A DNA stretch of 64,000 nt from Aegilops tauschii subsp. strangulata (GCF_002575655.3 NC_053036.3:160432627-160496626), one strand, 5' to 3'. Shown: positions 44,721 to 57,435, counted from the first letter of the stretch. A program made the numbers and translations. The notes: generated by a model not told the origin, from the sequence alone.

Positions 44721-46936
44721 AGAAACCACCTTTTCCTATTAGGATTAAGGAACATGCTAAAGTTTCAACTGTGGTTAACAAAAGCTATATTAGAACACCT
44801 AAACCTGATGAAAAAATTAAAGTAGAACCTAGTATTGCTATGGTTAAAGATCTCTTGGAAGAAGATATGGATGGGCATGTTATTTACTTCTGTGAAGAAG
44901 CTGCTAGAATTGCTAAACCCGATAAAAGAGATAAACATAGACCTGTTGTTGGCATGCCTGTTATTTCAGTTAAAATAGGAGATCACTATTATCATGGTTT
45001 ACGTGACATGGGTGCTAGTGTGAGTGCTATTCCTTACACTTTATATGAAGAAATTATGAAAGACATAGTACCTGCTGAGATAGAAGAAATAGATGTTAAT
45101 ATTAAACTTGCTAATAGAGACACCATATCACTAGTTGGAATTATTAGAGATGTTGAAGTCTTGTGTGGGAAAATTAAATACCCTACTGATTTTCTTGTTC
45201 TTGGTTCCCCACAAGATGACTTTTGTCCCATTATCTTTGGTAGACCTTTCTTGAATACAGTTAATGCTAAGATAGATTGTAAGAAACAAACTATTGGTGT
45301 TAGCTTTGGTGACGAGTCTCATGAGTTTAATTTTTCCAAGTTTAGTAGAAATCATCATGAAAAAGAATTGCCTAGTAAGGATGAATTAATTGGTCTTGCT
45401 TCTATTGCTATTCCACCTACTGATCCCTTAGAACAATATTTGCTAGACCATGAAAATGATTTACATATGCATGGAAGAAATGAAATAGATAAGGTTTTCT
45501 TTGAACAACGTCCTCTGCTTAAACACAATTTGCCTATTGAGACTCTAGGAGGTCCTCCTCCACCTAAAGGTGATCCAGTGTTTGAATTAAAACAATTGCC
45601 AGAAACTTTGAAATATGCTTATCTTGATGAAAAGAAAATATATCCTGTTATTATTAGTGCTAACCTTTCAGAACATGAAGAAGAAAGATTATTGAAAGTT
45701 CTAAGGAAGCACTGGGCTGCAATTGGATATACTCTTGATGATCTAAAGGGCATTAGTCCCACTTTATCTCAGCACAAAATTACTATGGAACCTGATGCTA
45801 AACCCGTTGTTGATCACCAACGTTGGTTGAATCCAAAGGAAGTGGTAAGGACGGAGATCTTAAAACTTCTGGAAGAAGGTATAATCTATCCTATAGCTGA
45901 CAGTAGATGGGTAAGTCTTGTTCATTGTGTCTCTGAGAAAGGAGGTATTACTGTTGTTCCTAATGATAAGAATGAACTTATTCCACAAAGAATTGTTACA
46001 GGCTATAAAATGGTAATTGATTACAGAAAATTAAACAAAGCAACTAGAAAATATCGTTACCCTTTGCCTTTTATTGATCAAATGCTTGAAAGATTATCTA
46101 AGCACACACACTTTTGCTTCCTAGATGGATACTCTGGATTTTCACAAATACGTGTTTCTCAACCTGATCAAGAAAAGACTACTTTTACTTGTCCCTTTGG
46201 AACTTATGCTTATAGACATATGCCTTTTGGTTTATGTAATGCACCTGCTACCTTTCAAAGATGTATGACTGCTATCTTCTCTGACTTTTGTGAAAAGATT
46301 GTTGAGATTTTCATGGATGATTTTTCTATTTATGGGAAGTCTTTTGATGATTGTTTAAGCAATCTTGAGCGAGTTTTGCAGAGATGTGAACAAACAAATC
46401 TTGTCTTGAATTGGGAGAAGTGCCACTTTATGGTCAATGAAGGCATTGTCTTGGGTCATAAAATTTCTGAAAGAGGTATTGAAGTGGACCAAGCTAAGGT
46501 TGATGCAATTGAGAAAATGCCATGTCCTAAGGACATCAAAGGTATTCGTAGTTTCCTAGGTCATGTTGGTTTCTATAGGATATTTATCAAAGACTTTTCT
46601 AAAATTTCTAGGCCTCTTACTAATATTTTGCAAAAGGATATTCCTTTTGTTTTTGATGATGATCGTCTTGAAGCCTTTGAAACACTCAAGAAAGCCTTAA
46701 TATCTGCACCTATTGTTCAACCACCTGATTGGAACTTGCCTTTTGAAATTATGTGTGATGCTAGTGATTATGCTGTTGCTGCTGTTCTAGGACAAAGAGT
46801 TGATAAGAAATTGAATGTTATTCATTATGCTAGTAAAACTCTAGACAGTGCTCAAAGAAATTATGCTACTACTGAAAAAGAATTCTTAGCAGTGGTGTTT
46901 GCTTGTGATAAATTTAGACCTTATATTGTTGATTCC
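44720..46936 (+). pseudogene. Athila-like protease, reverse transcriptase and RNase H (first part)
   Basis: One long open frame. Protease active site region LRDMGASVSAIP near 45000-45035 (Asp-Met-Gly-Ala-Ser where DLGAS is usual). RT motifs: FLDGYSGFSQI, CPFGTYAYRHMPFGLCNAP and the catalytic FMDDFSIYG (about 46312-46338). RNase H starts CDASDYAVAAVLGQ (about 46756). The frame then runs into the LTR of the inserted element at 46937, so the last 190 or so codons of the open frame are not pol. The rest of RNase H is at 55739. Confidence 0.9.
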
Positions 46937-48114
46937 TGTCGGTGTACAAAAGTAGGGGCACTCCTTTTTTACCCCTTTACTTGTGCACGGGCAGTCGGAG
47001 CCGCGCCCACGGCCACACTAAGCAGGGCAGAAGAGAGGGGCCGGAGCGCAAGGCGACCAGAGGCAGCGCCAAGACCAAGAAACGCAAAAGAGCAAAGGGG
47101 CAAGGTGGACTCCCCCGACAAGACCCTTGCCGGGGCGACCTCCGCGGCCCCGGCAAGAGCCTTGCCGGGGCAACTTGCTCGACGCCAGCAAAGCAGGCCA
47201 CCCTTGAGCCCACGGGTTCCAACACCACCAACCAACTACATTGGAACCAAGGCTCGGGAGGCACCTCTGTGGTGGCATGCAGATCTTCGTCAAGATCATA
47301 AACACACAAGATCAGATGGGGACCAGAAGACGACGATCCTCGGCGGGATCCTAGCCGAGGAAATCCACGAGACCCCCGGCAAGACGCTTGCCGGGGAAGA
47401 CAACGATGCCCCGGCAAGACCCTTGCTGGGGCCCCGGCAAGGCCCTTGCCGAAGACAGCTATGGGGCCATGGCCAGGCCCGCGTCTGCCAAGGCTCCACC
47501 GCCGTCCCCATGTAGCTGCCAGCTCAACCAGCTGGGCAGGCACCTGCGTGGCGACGAGAGGCCTCTACACCGACCCAGCAAGCACCTGCGTGGTGGCATG
47601 CATGCCTTCATGAAGGCTCCACCACCGCGCCAGCCCAGCAGCCAGCCGACGTGGCCCCATGACGCCTCGTCAGCTCGGACGTGTGTCGAAGCCAGGCGAG
47701 GCGGCGACAGCTGGGACGTGCTTCCTTGCCGTCCCCGATAAAGCGACAGGGGCACGTCGTTAGCGCATTAAATGCGTTTGTCCGACAGTGCCATATGATA
47801 GACTCATCCACTGTACACCTTTCCACCTCCTGTGTGCCACTGTGGCAACCCCTTTGGTCTATAAAAGGTGGCCCGAGGCGACCAGGAGGAGGATTCGGAT
47901 CTTTTGGGCAAGTCACACCCCGTAGCTAGCTCAAGAACACAAGAACACTCAAATACATCCACCAAAGCAGGACTAGGGTATTACCCATCTCCGCGGCCCG
48001 AACCTGGGTAAACGATCCGTGTGCTTCGTGTCAGACCTGCTCTTTGCACAACCCCGCGCCCGCCAACGGTAGAAGGGATCCCAGTGGTTCCATAGGTGTC
48101 GATTTCCCCCGACA
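46937..48114 (+). repeat. 5' LTR of the non-autonomous element
   Basis: TGTCGGTGTACAAAAGTAGG to TTCCCCCGACA. A TATA box CTATAAAAGG lies near 47858-47868. It contains many copies of CCCCGGCAAG and its complement CTTGCCGGGG (about 47117-47176 and 47370-47455). Confidence 0.92.
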
Positions 48115-48764
48115 TCTTTGGCGCGCCAGGTAGGGGGCGCAGTTGTGAAAATCTGGTCCGATCGGTGGCCGTCGTTCCAAGGAAGAAGACGACCAAGCCT
48201 AATGGCACCATCTGCAGATGCGGTGGACGCCCGTGCAACGACAGAAAAGCTAAGTCACGTGAAACTTTAAGCAATTTCTCTTTATATATAAGGCTATTGT
48301 CCTCGAAGGTCCTTCCCTATGTATGGAAAACCTGCATGCAAAGGGGCCCTTTCGCTATTGGCAACGCCCTTGCTCTGTTTCAAGTCCGCTCAACAGCTCA
48401 AGCGGCCGCATCGAGAACGGCAGGGTAGCCTTCCGCGATTGGCAACACTCTTGATTCTGACTCGAGTCAAGCTCGACAGTTCGAGCGGCCGCGTTGAGGG
48501 CGGTAAGGTGGCTCGCCTGGCAGCAAGCACACCCGGCAGGCCATTGGGGATCCGTCCTCAAGGCGCCGCGGCCTGGGTTTACGCGCCGGCAAGCCTACCC
48601 GATTAACGTAGGGTGAACACATAAGGGAAGATCAAACATGAAGATAACATGCATCATATCAAAAGTACTGCAGAGTTATATTACATCAGTTGTTGCCGCG
48701 GTTCTAACTAAAGATAGAAATTGTCTTGGTCATGAACCTGTAGCGGCAATGAGAAACGGGGTGC
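48115..48764 (+). other. Leader and residual gag start
   Basis: TTTGGCGCGCCAGGTAGGGG (about 48117-48136) resembles a primer site. ATG at 48202 opens only 22 codons (MAPSADAVDARATTEKLSH...), perhaps the stump of a deleted gag. Two imperfect copies of a 75-80-bp unit (GATTGGCAAC... GAGCGGCCGC) lie at about 48355 and 48434. No pol sequence. Confidence 0.45.
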
Positions 48765-50075
48765 CTAATCCCGGCGCTGGCCCTCCACCCTCTCGATTCC
48801 ATCGATGCGGCTGATGATGGGCTTGATACGCTCCTTGAGCGCCGCGAGGTCCGCATCCTCCGGCAAGCTCTCCAGCGCGGCATCGAAGTCGAGGTCGGGA
48901 TTCCAGTGCGCCACCTTGGTGAGAACCTTGGTCATGGCACCCCGACAAAGCCTCCGGGCCTCATCGGCCAGGGAGGCCGCCCGGTTGGAGTGGAGCCGCT
49001 CCAGGGCACCAACAACCTTCTCGAAGAACAGGGTCAGGTTACAGTTGGGACTCAAGTTCGGCTCCGGGGCGTACCTCACATCCGACATCCCCATGGTAGC
49101 CAGATGCGTGGTGGCCTAGTCTGCAACGACGGCGAGGCAGCTGAGCCAGCGGTTTTCGCCCTCCATGTATTCCTTGTGGGTGGCGGCGTCATTCCTCCGC
49201 AGCTGCTTCTCGGCCTCCAGATCCTTGGTCAGGGCCTCCTCCTGGGTTTTGGCCTCCAACAGCGTCCCCTCAAGACCCTCCAGCTTCAGCTTGAGGTCTT
49301 TGATGGAGTTGTTGGCCTCGGAAAGCTGCCCAGCCTTACCGAGGACTGCACCCTGCGCCTCAACCAGAGCGCCGTTGAGCATGTCCTTCTCCTTGGACAG
49401 CTTCAGGACCTGGTCCTTCAGCTCATCCCGCTCCACCTCCAACTCCTTCACCTTACCGGCGTGGACCTGAGTCTGGGCATTGAGCGCCTCCTCGTGCTTC
49501 TGCTCCAGCTCCTAGGTCCGCTGCAGGACAAGCCTCTCGACCTCCTCGTCCTTGCCGCGGATTGTCGCAGTGAGCTTCTCCTCGCGCGCGGCAAGGTCCT
49601 CCTCCTGGGAGTTTAGCGTGGCCTGCTGCTGGTGCCGAGCAGCCTCGGCCTGGGCGGCCTCCTGCTTCGCCAGTTCCTGAGCCTTCTTGATGTCGGCCTG
49701 CTTCATGACAAGCTCCAGCTGGCGCTCGGCCAGCGCGTCCTGGGCGGCCTTTAGGTCTTTGTGGGCCTGGCGGAACCAAGCCTGCGCCTCGGCGACGCGC
49801 TTCTCAAGGTCCACCTCCGCCTTGTCCACCACTACCATCCCGGACTTGCCCTTGTCCAGGCGGGCACGGTGAAGCGCCTGGAGCTTCTGGAAGTTGGCAC
49901 TCATGGCCTGGAGGAGCCGCTCTTCCTGAGAACCGCCGCCACCGGCACTCGGCTCGTCAACAACCTCAAGCCCGGCGGCGGCAAGCACTTCTTCATCAAA
50001 CACCTCCCCCTCGACAGGCGCCCCGGTGCTCGTCGTCCCTTGAGGTGGACAAACAGGTCATCGCTCACCCTCAGG

Positions 50076-50850
50076 TAGGGGTGGGCGTTCGGTTCCCCCG
50101 AACCGAACAGTTCGGTGCTTCGGTGTTTCACTTTTCTCGGTTCCTAGAAAACACCAACCGATCGGTCTCTAGCTATAAACAAAACCGAGCCTTCGGTGCA
50201 CCGATTGATCGGTTCAGTATTCGATTTTGCACCGAATACACCGAACAGCTGGGGCCTGGCCGCGTGGGCACTACTGCGCTAGGCTGGTTTGGGCTGGCCA
50301 GATGGTATAGCTGCTAGTACTTGTTTGTCTCGGTTGGGCTAAGAGCTTTGGTTTGTGTGGCCTACATAACAACACGTTTATGCTCAAAGAATAAAAAAAG
50401 ATGTCAGGATCTGAGCGAGACCGCAGGCAGCAGCAAACACCACCTAGGTTCACTATAAAAAATGAAAGCAGACCTGCATCCACTACACGTGGGCGAGAAT
50501 GAGGGACCAGCCGGCCAGCCTACGTCACTATTTGCCACTCATCTCATCAAGGCGCCATCAATTCAATTGATTTTCGTTTCGCTGGCAGCACAGAGCCAGA
50601 GTGTACGAACGGAAATTAATGTGTGGAGGACACGTGATTAGCTACCAAAACTGCTCGAGTTAGTAGTGGGCCTCGGTGCTTCGGTCAATTCGGTGCAGCG
50701 AGCACGCAGACCGAAATCACCAAAGTAAATTCGGTTTCTCAAAATCACTAACCGAGTATAGTACCGAATAAATCGGTTTCGGTTCATTCGGCTTCGGGTC
50801 AGGTTAATTCGGTTCGGTCGTTCGGTTTTCGGGTTATATGCCCACCCCTA
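50076..50850 (+). mobile_element. 775-bp non-autonomous hAT-like element, copy 1
   Basis: Ends TAGGGGTGGGC and GCCCACCCCTA; 8-bp duplication CCCTCAGG (50068-50075) and CCCTTAGG (50851-50858), one mismatch. Interior rich in CCGAA/TTCGG phrases; no transposase. Interrupts the antisense gene. Confidence 0.92.
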
Positions 50851-52887
50851 CCCTTAGGTACCTACCCGAGCCAGAGGCAGCGGAGGAGAAAGGTTGGTCG
50901 TCAACCACCTCCTCCTTGGCAGCGGCCTTGCCGGCCTCCCCGGCAGGCCCCTGGCCGGCCTCCTCGGCAGCAGCTTTGCCAGGCTCCTCGGCAGACCCCT
51001 TGGCGGCATCCTCAGCAGACCCCTTGGCGACCTCCTCGGCGGCGATCTTCTCGGCCTCCGCCATAGCGGCCTTGGCGACATCCTCGATGACGGTGTCTAT
51101 TTCCTCCCGGTCCGCCGATGGAGGATCTGGGTACCAAGAAGGGGATGAGGCAAAGCCAAGACCAAGATTCAAAGAAGAAAAGAAGGAGCAGGGACGGAAG
51201 GCAAGTGACTTACCCGTGCCGGGCTGGGAAGAAGTGGCCCCCTCCCCACCAACGCCTGGCGTCGAGGCGTAGCCACCAGCTCCCAAGTTTGCCTCCTCCT
51301 TCGTGTGCATGGGCTCGGTGCTTGGCACCCTTGCCGGGGACGCCCCTCGAGGTGGCGTGGTCGATGGGGGAGGCGTGTTGGGGGTAGCCCTCAATGGCTC
51401 CTCCTGCTGCTGTCCTCCTCCTCCAATCATGGCAAGGTCAGCACCAAGGGATCGTACCCCCAACACACGTTGAAAAGGGGCGAGTGATGAGCTTACGCCG
51501 GGGGCTGTGCCGGGGGCTACTATCCGGACTGCTCAACACCACCAGCGGGGTACCAGAAGCGCCTGCCGGGGGCTGGCCGTCCGCCGAGGCCCGGGCCCTC
51601 TTCACCCTTTGGGCCAGCGTCTCCGCGTCCCTACAAAGATGAAAACAAGTCAAGATAAGCGGCACAGACTGAGGAGACGGAGATGACAAAAAAGGAACAA
51701 GACGCTCACTCATCCTCCACCTCCTCTTCTGCTGCCTTCCTCTTCCTCCTTGGGCTGAGGGACCCGAAGTCGAAGACGACCTCCGCGTCGACGTCTACCG
51801 GAGGAGGGGAAGAAGGTGGAGTCTGAACACGCTTGGACGAAGAAGAGGCAGTTGCTTTCTTCTTCGCCACCGCGGCCTTAACCAACTTCCTCGCCGCCAC
51901 GGCCCTTGTCTGGCGCACAGACCCCTCCTGGGTCTGCTGCGGTTGCGCAGCCCTGCCGGGCCGGACCGGCTCGCCGGAGCTGGCCCGCCGCAGGACTCGC
52001 CCTCTCCCCGTGGCTGGAGGGTCGACAGCCTCGACCTCCTCCGGTGATGGCTCGTCGACCACATCCTCAATGAGAGGGGCCCCGGTGCCGGCGCTGCTGG
52101 CCTCCCCAGCGGACTCCGCCCACTGGGCGAGGTCCTTTTCCTCCGCGGCCGTCGCGGCCTTGTCCTCCATGCCGCCGGTGCTGTCGGCCTCCTTGGCGAG
52201 CTCCGCCTCCGCCGCCCTGGCGGCGATGTAGTCCAGCTCCGCCTGGGTGGTGTCCTGGACGAGCAGCGGCTCGTCGCGAATGTACTTCTCCTCCAAGGTA
52301 TAAAAGAACTCCTGCACTTGATCCGCCGGCGGCTCGGCCCAATTTGGGACGAGGCCGTGCGCGTTGAACTCCGGCATCATGGCGATGATGTCGTTTTGGC
52401 GCGAGTTGTTGCTCTGCGGGACCACCCCCGCCGGCAACCCAAACAAGGGCCCCTTGGCGACCTTGCCGGACCGCACGACCTTGCTGTCACAGTTCACGTC
52501 GAGCTGGAAGAGCCGCTGGCAGAAGTGGGCGTGCCCCATCACCGTGAGGTTGTGGTCTAGGCCGAGGCAAAGCCTCATGATGTCGGCCGCATTCGTGAAG
52601 AGCCAGGCCGGCCTCCCCTTGTTGTGCAGCGGAGCGATTCGGCGGCGGATGAAATCCACTTTGATCCTCTCAAGGGTGAGCCCCGCCTCGGTGAGGCGAA
52701 GAATCCTGGTGGTGGCGACCGTGAGCTTCGCATCGTCAGCGTCGACATCGCCCCAGTCGTTTCTGTGAACCGGCGGTGCCTGGCGAACCTGGTAGAATTC
52801 CTGCGGGTCCTCCTCCTTGATCCAGCACCACCGGCCCCACCACTCCTCCCACCTCTCCTTCTAAGCGCCCTCCGGGTATGTCCCCTT

Positions 52888-53662
52888 TAGGGGTGGGCAT
52901 ATAACCCGAAAACCGAACGACCGAACCGAATTAACCTGACTCGAAGCCAAATGAACCGAAACTGATTTATTCGGTACTATACTCGGTTAGTGATTTTGAG
53001 AAACCGAATTTACTTCGGTGATTTCGGTCTGCGCGCTCGCTGCACCGAATTGACCGAAGCACCGAGGCCCACTACTAATTCAAGCAGTTTTGGTAGCTAA
53101 TCACGCGTCCTCCAGACATTAATTTCTGTTCGTACACTCTGGCTCTGTGCTGCCAGCGAAACGAAAATCAATTGAATTGATGGCGCCTTGATGAGATGAG
53201 TGGCAAATAGTGACGTAGGCTGGTCGGCTGGTCCCTGATTCTCGCCCACATGTAGTGGATGCAGGTCTGCTTTCATTTTTTATAGTGAACCTAGGTGGTG
53301 TTTGCTGCTGCCTGCGGTCTCGCTCAGATCCTGACATCTTTTTTTATTCTTTGAGCATAAACGTGTTGTTATGTAGGCCACACAAACCAAAGCTCTTAGC
53401 CCAACAGAGACAAACAAGTACAAGTAGCTATACCATCTGGCCAGCCCAAACCAGCCTAGCGCAGTAGTGCCCATGCAGCCAGGCCCCAGCTGTTCGGTGT
53501 ATTCGGTGCAAAACCGAATACCGAACCGATCAATCGGTGCACCGAAGGCTCGGTTTATTTTATAGCTAGAGACCGATCGGTTGATGTTTTCTAGGAACCG
53601 AGAAAAGTGAAACACCGAAGCACCGAACCGTTCGGTTCGGGGGAACCGAACGCCCACCCCTA
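52888..53662 (-). mobile_element. 775-bp non-autonomous hAT-like element, copy 2 (inverted)
   Basis: Same family and length as 50076-50850 but in the opposite orientation. Perfect 8-bp duplication GTCCCCTT at 52880-52887 and 53663-53670. The two copies are nearly identical over their length. Confidence 0.94.
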
Positions 53663-54157
53663 GTCCCCTTGGACCTTGGGATCCAGGTGACGCAACCAGA
53701 GATGGCGCCTCCCTTTTGGATTCGAGGATAAAAGTAGTGGCGGGAGAGCGCCGTGTTGGGAAGTACTCCGGCAAAGCCCTCGCAGAAAGAGCCATGCACG
53801 CCACTGCATTTGGGGTAAAATCCAGAAGGTGAAAGTCGTAGGTGTGCATGATATCGTTGAAGAAATCAGAGAAGGGAGGGCAGAGACCGCAGGAGAAGTA
53901 GTCGACGAAGAATGGGTACCGATTCTGGCCGGCTTTGGCGAAAGCAGCAGGGATGACGCGCGTGGCCGGGTGCCCCATCGTCTCCCCCCCGTCTTGCATC
54001 CCCACAGGTGCTTGAAGTAGTCCCAGAGATGGACCGCATCGACCATCATGGGGAAGTAGGCGGACTGCGTCCGCCGCACCGCAAACTCGCTCTCCGGCGA
54101 CTCCTCCGCCCTGGCGTCCTTGGCCACTCCCTTGCTTTTACTGGTTTTGGGTGCCAT

Positions 54158-54556
54158 GGCGGCTGCGAGAGCGAAGGTGGAAGGACGACGAAGGCGCGGC
54201 GGTGGTGAGCAAAGGCAAGAGCTTGAGAGGGAGGAAGAAGGGGACGGCGGTTCCGAGATTGGAGGAAGCACGACGGGTAAATGAGCAGCGCGCCCGCGAT
54301 TATTCCTTTTTACAGGGAAGGCGCGGGCCGCCTCTTTCCCATTAACTTCGATGTGACGCATGCGTGCGGGAACCGCCCCACGCATGACCCCCACGTCACG
54401 CACGACCCTCCATGTCGCGCGTTCAACGCAGGTCGTGGGGAAGCACAGCGGATGAGAAGTTACCGCGGTAAAAATCCGCCCCGCCTGCCCGCGCACCGTT
54501 CTGGGCCTGGCCCAACAACGTGTCGCGCTTATGTGTGGCCCAGGCCCGGGGGCTCC
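54158..54556. other. Antisense gene 5' region and polypurine-like tract
   Basis: Upstream of the antisense ATG, with no clear TATA. The last bases CCCAGGCCCGGGGGCTCC precede the 3' LTR as its polypurine-like tract. Confidence 0.4.
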
Positions 54557-55733
54557 TATCGATGTACAAAAGTAGGGGCACTCCTTTTTTACCGCTTTAC
54601 TTGTGCACGGGCAGTCGGAGCCGCGCCCACGGCCACACTAAGCAGGGCAGAAGAGAGGGGCCGGAGCGCAAGGCGACCAGAGGCAGCGCCAAGACCAAGA
54701 AACGCAAAAGAGCAAAGGGGCAAGGTGGACTCCCCCGACAAGACCCTTGCCGGGGCGGCCTCTGCGGCCCCGGCAAGAGCCTTGCCGGGGCAACTTGCCC
54801 GACGCCAGCGTAGCAGGCCACCCTTGAGCCCGCGGGTTCCAACACCACCAACCAACTACATTGGAACCAAGGCTCGGGAGGCGCCTCTGTAGTGGCATGC
54901 AGATCTTCGTCAAGATCATAAACACACAAGATCAGATGGGGACTAGAAGACGACGATCCTCGGCGGGATCCTAGCCGAGGAAATCCACGAGACCCCTGGC
55001 AAGACGCTAGCCGGGGAAGACAACGATGCCACGGCAACACCCTTGCCGGGGCCCCGACAAGGCCCTTGCCGAAGACACCTATGGGGCCACGGCCAGGCCC
55101 GCGTCTGCCAAGGCCCCACCGCCGTCCCCATGCAGCTGCCAGCTCAACCAGCTGGGCAGGCACCTGCGTGGCGACGAGCGGCCTCTACATCGACCTAGTA
55201 AGCACCTGCGTGGTGGCATGCATGCCTTCATGAAGGCTCCACCACCGCGCCAGCCCAGCAGCCAGCCGACATGGCGCCATGACGCCTCGTCAGCTCGGAC
55301 GAGTGTCGAAGCCAGGCGAGGCGGTGACAGCCGGGACGTGCTTCCTTGCCGTCCCCGATAAAGCGAGAGGGGCACGTCGGCAACGCATTAAATGCGTTTG
55401 GCCGACGGTGCCATAGGATAGACTCATCCACTGTACACCTTTCCACCTCCTGTGTGCCACTGTGGCAACCCCTTTTGTCTATAAAAGGAGGCCCGAGGCG
55501 ACCAGGAGGAGGATTCGGATCTTTTGGGCAAGTCATACCCCGTAGCTAGCTCAAGAACACAAGAACACTCAAACACATCCACCAAAGCAGGACTAGGGTA
55601 TTACGCATCTCCGCGGCCCGAACCTGGGTAAACGATCCGTGTGCTTCCTGTCAGACCCGCTCGTTGCACAACCCCGCGCCCACCAACCGTAGAAGGGATC
55701 CCAGTGGTTCCATAGGTGTCGATTTCCCCGATA
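54557..55733 (+). repeat. 3' LTR of the non-autonomous element
   Basis: 1177 bp, about 95% or more like the 5' LTR by eye. Starts TATCGATGTACAAAAGTAGG and ends TTTCCCCGATA before ATTCC, so both terminal dinucleotides have changed. TATA CTATAAAAGG near 55478. Confidence 0.92.
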
Positions 55734-56160
55734 ATTCCAAACTAACTGTTCACATAGACCATGCTGCTATTAAATATCTTATGGAAAAGAAAGATGCTAA
55801 ACCTAGACTTATTCGCTGGGTTCTCTTGTTACAAGAATTTGATTTACATATCATTGATAGAAAAGGAGCTGAGAACCTCGTAGCTGATAACTTGTCTAGG
55901 CTTGAAAATGTGATTGATGACCCACTACCTACTGATGATAGTTTTCCTGATGAGCATTTAGCTGCAATAAATGTTGCTAATAGTACTCCTTGGTATGCTG
56001 ACTATGCTAATTACATTGTTGTTAAATATTTACCACCTAGCTTTACATACCAGCAAAAGAAAAAATTCTTCTATGATTTAAGACATTACTTTTGGGATGA
56101 CCCACATCTTTATAAAGAAGGAGTAGATGGTATTATTAGATGTGTACCTGAGCATGAATA
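55734..56160 (+). pseudogene. Athila-like RNase H (second part) and linker
   Basis: From 55739 the RNase H frame resumes with [20 protein letters not shown], then [20 protein letters not shown], a conserved end of gypsy RNase H. A TAG at 56158-56160 and a TAA soon after break the link to integrase. The first RNase H half is at 46750-46936. Confidence 0.85.
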
Positions 56161-57317
56161 GGGATAAATCCTACGGAAATGTCACTCCGAAGCTTATGGA
56201 GGGCATCATGCTGGAGATAGAACTGCTCACAAGGTATTGCAATCTGGATTTTATTGGCCTACTCTCTTCAAGGATGCCCGTAAGTTTGTCTCTTCTTGTG
56301 ATGAATATCAAATAATAGGTAATATCGGTAAGCGTCAAGAAATGCATATGAATTACTCACTTGTTGTTGAACCATTTGATGATTGGGGATTTGATTACAT
56401 GGGACTTTTTCCCTCCTCTAATGGGTATACTCATATTTTGGTTGCTGTTGATTATGTTACTAAATGGGTAGAAGCTATTCCAACTAGTAGTGCTGATCAC
56501 AACACCTCTATTAAAATGCTTAAGGAAGTTATTTTCGCAAGGTTTGGAGTCCCTAGATATTTAATGACTGATGGTGGTTCACACTTTATTCATGGTGCTT
56601 TCCGTAAGATACTTGCTAAGTATGATGTTAACCATAGAATTGCATCACCCTATCATCCTCAGTTTAGTGGTCAAGTTGAACTTAGCAATAGAGAAATAAA
56701 ATTAATTTTGCAAAAGACTGTTAATAGGTCCAGGAAGAATTGGTCTAAGAAATTAGATGATGCACTTTGGGCTTATAGAACAGCATATAAAAATCCTATG
56801 GGTATGTCTCCTTATAAAATGGTTTATGGAAAAGCTTGTCATTTGCCTCTTGAGTTAGAAACATAAAGCATATTGGGCAGTTAATGAACTCAACTATGAT
56901 TTCAAACTTGCTGGTGAAAAGAGGTTATTTGATATAAGCTCTTTAGATGAATGGAGAACCCAAGCTTATGAAAATGCAAACTTATTCAAAGAAAAAGTTA
57001 AAAGATGGCATGACAAAAGAATTCAAAAGCGTGAGTTTAAAGTTGGAGAATATGTTCTTTTGTACAACTCTCGTTTTAGATTTTTTGCAGGAAAGCTCTT
57101 CTCTAAATGGGAAGGCCCATACATCATCGAGGAGGTTTACCGGTCTGGAGCCATCAAAATAAATAACTCCGAAGGTACTAACCCGAAGGTTGTCAATGGG
57201 CAACGAATAAAGCATTATATCTCAGGTACGCCTATTAATGTTGAAAGTAATATTATCCAAACTTTGACACCGGAAGAGCACATAAAAGAATCCTTCCGGA
57301 ACACTCCAGAATTGTGA
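56161..57317 (+). pseudogene. Athila-like integrase
   Basis: The HHCC zinc region is near 56180-56305; CDEYQ has Tyr where the last Cys is expected. The core DDE set follows: Asp in WGFDYMGLF, Asp in RYLMTDGGSHF and Glu in GQVELSNREIK. An extra A near 56860 shifts the frame after LPLELE, and the C-terminal part continues at about 56868-57317 (WEGPYIIEEVYRSGAIKI). It would insert the element's cDNA. Two stops, a lost zinc ligand and a frameshift disable it. Confidence 0.88.
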
Positions 57318-57435
57318 AAATAAAGAGGTACATGATACGGTAAGTAAACGGACTCCGAAAAATCCGCAAAAATATTTTTTATCAGTTTTGGAATATTTTA
57401 AAATTTTGGAAATAAAGAAACTTCCAGGAAGCGTC

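Larger units (their letters stand above)
48765..54157 (-). pseudogene. Antisense gene of the LTR element (putative gypsy-type transposon family protein)
   Basis: Minus strand, ATG at 54155-54157 (MAPKTSKSKGVAKD). The N-terminal half has text typical of plant proteins labelled putative gypsy-type transposon (PF04195-like, from memory): YPFFVDYFSCGLCPPFSDFF, FTPNAVACMA, YFYPRIQKG, then FIRRRIAPLHNKGRPAW and TVMGHAHFCQRLFQ (52659 on). A low-complexity Glu/Ala/Pro region follows, then a coiled coil (50003-49116; QEERLLQAMSANFQKLQ, KVKELEVERDELKDQVLKL) and a C-terminal part (49094-48765). One GT-AG intron is clear at 51709-51631; others are likely near 51480 and 51210. Damage: frameshifts near 54000 and 53765, stops near 52862, 49514 and 49115, and two hAT-like insertions. 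Function unknown; similar antisense genes are known in Tat-type elements such as maize Grande. Confidence 0.75.
46937..55733 (+). mobile_element. Non-autonomous LTR retrotransposon with an antisense gene
   Basis: LTRs 46937-48114 (1178 bp) and 54557-55733 (1177 bp), target duplication ATTCC (46932-46936 and 55734-55738). A primer-site-like TTTGGCGCGCCAGGTAGGGG follows the left LTR and a GC-rich polypurine-like tract precedes the right one, so the element points rightward. The interior encodes no protease, RT or integrase. Instead a multi-exon gene runs on the minus strand (54157-48765). The 3' LTR ends have C-to-T-type changes (TATCGA start, GATA end). Confidence 0.9.

Noticed and set aside
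46937..47515. Last 190 or so codons of the long open frame that begins in pol at 44573
   Set aside because: They are a read-through into the LTR of the inserted element; the target duplication marks the end of pol at 46936.
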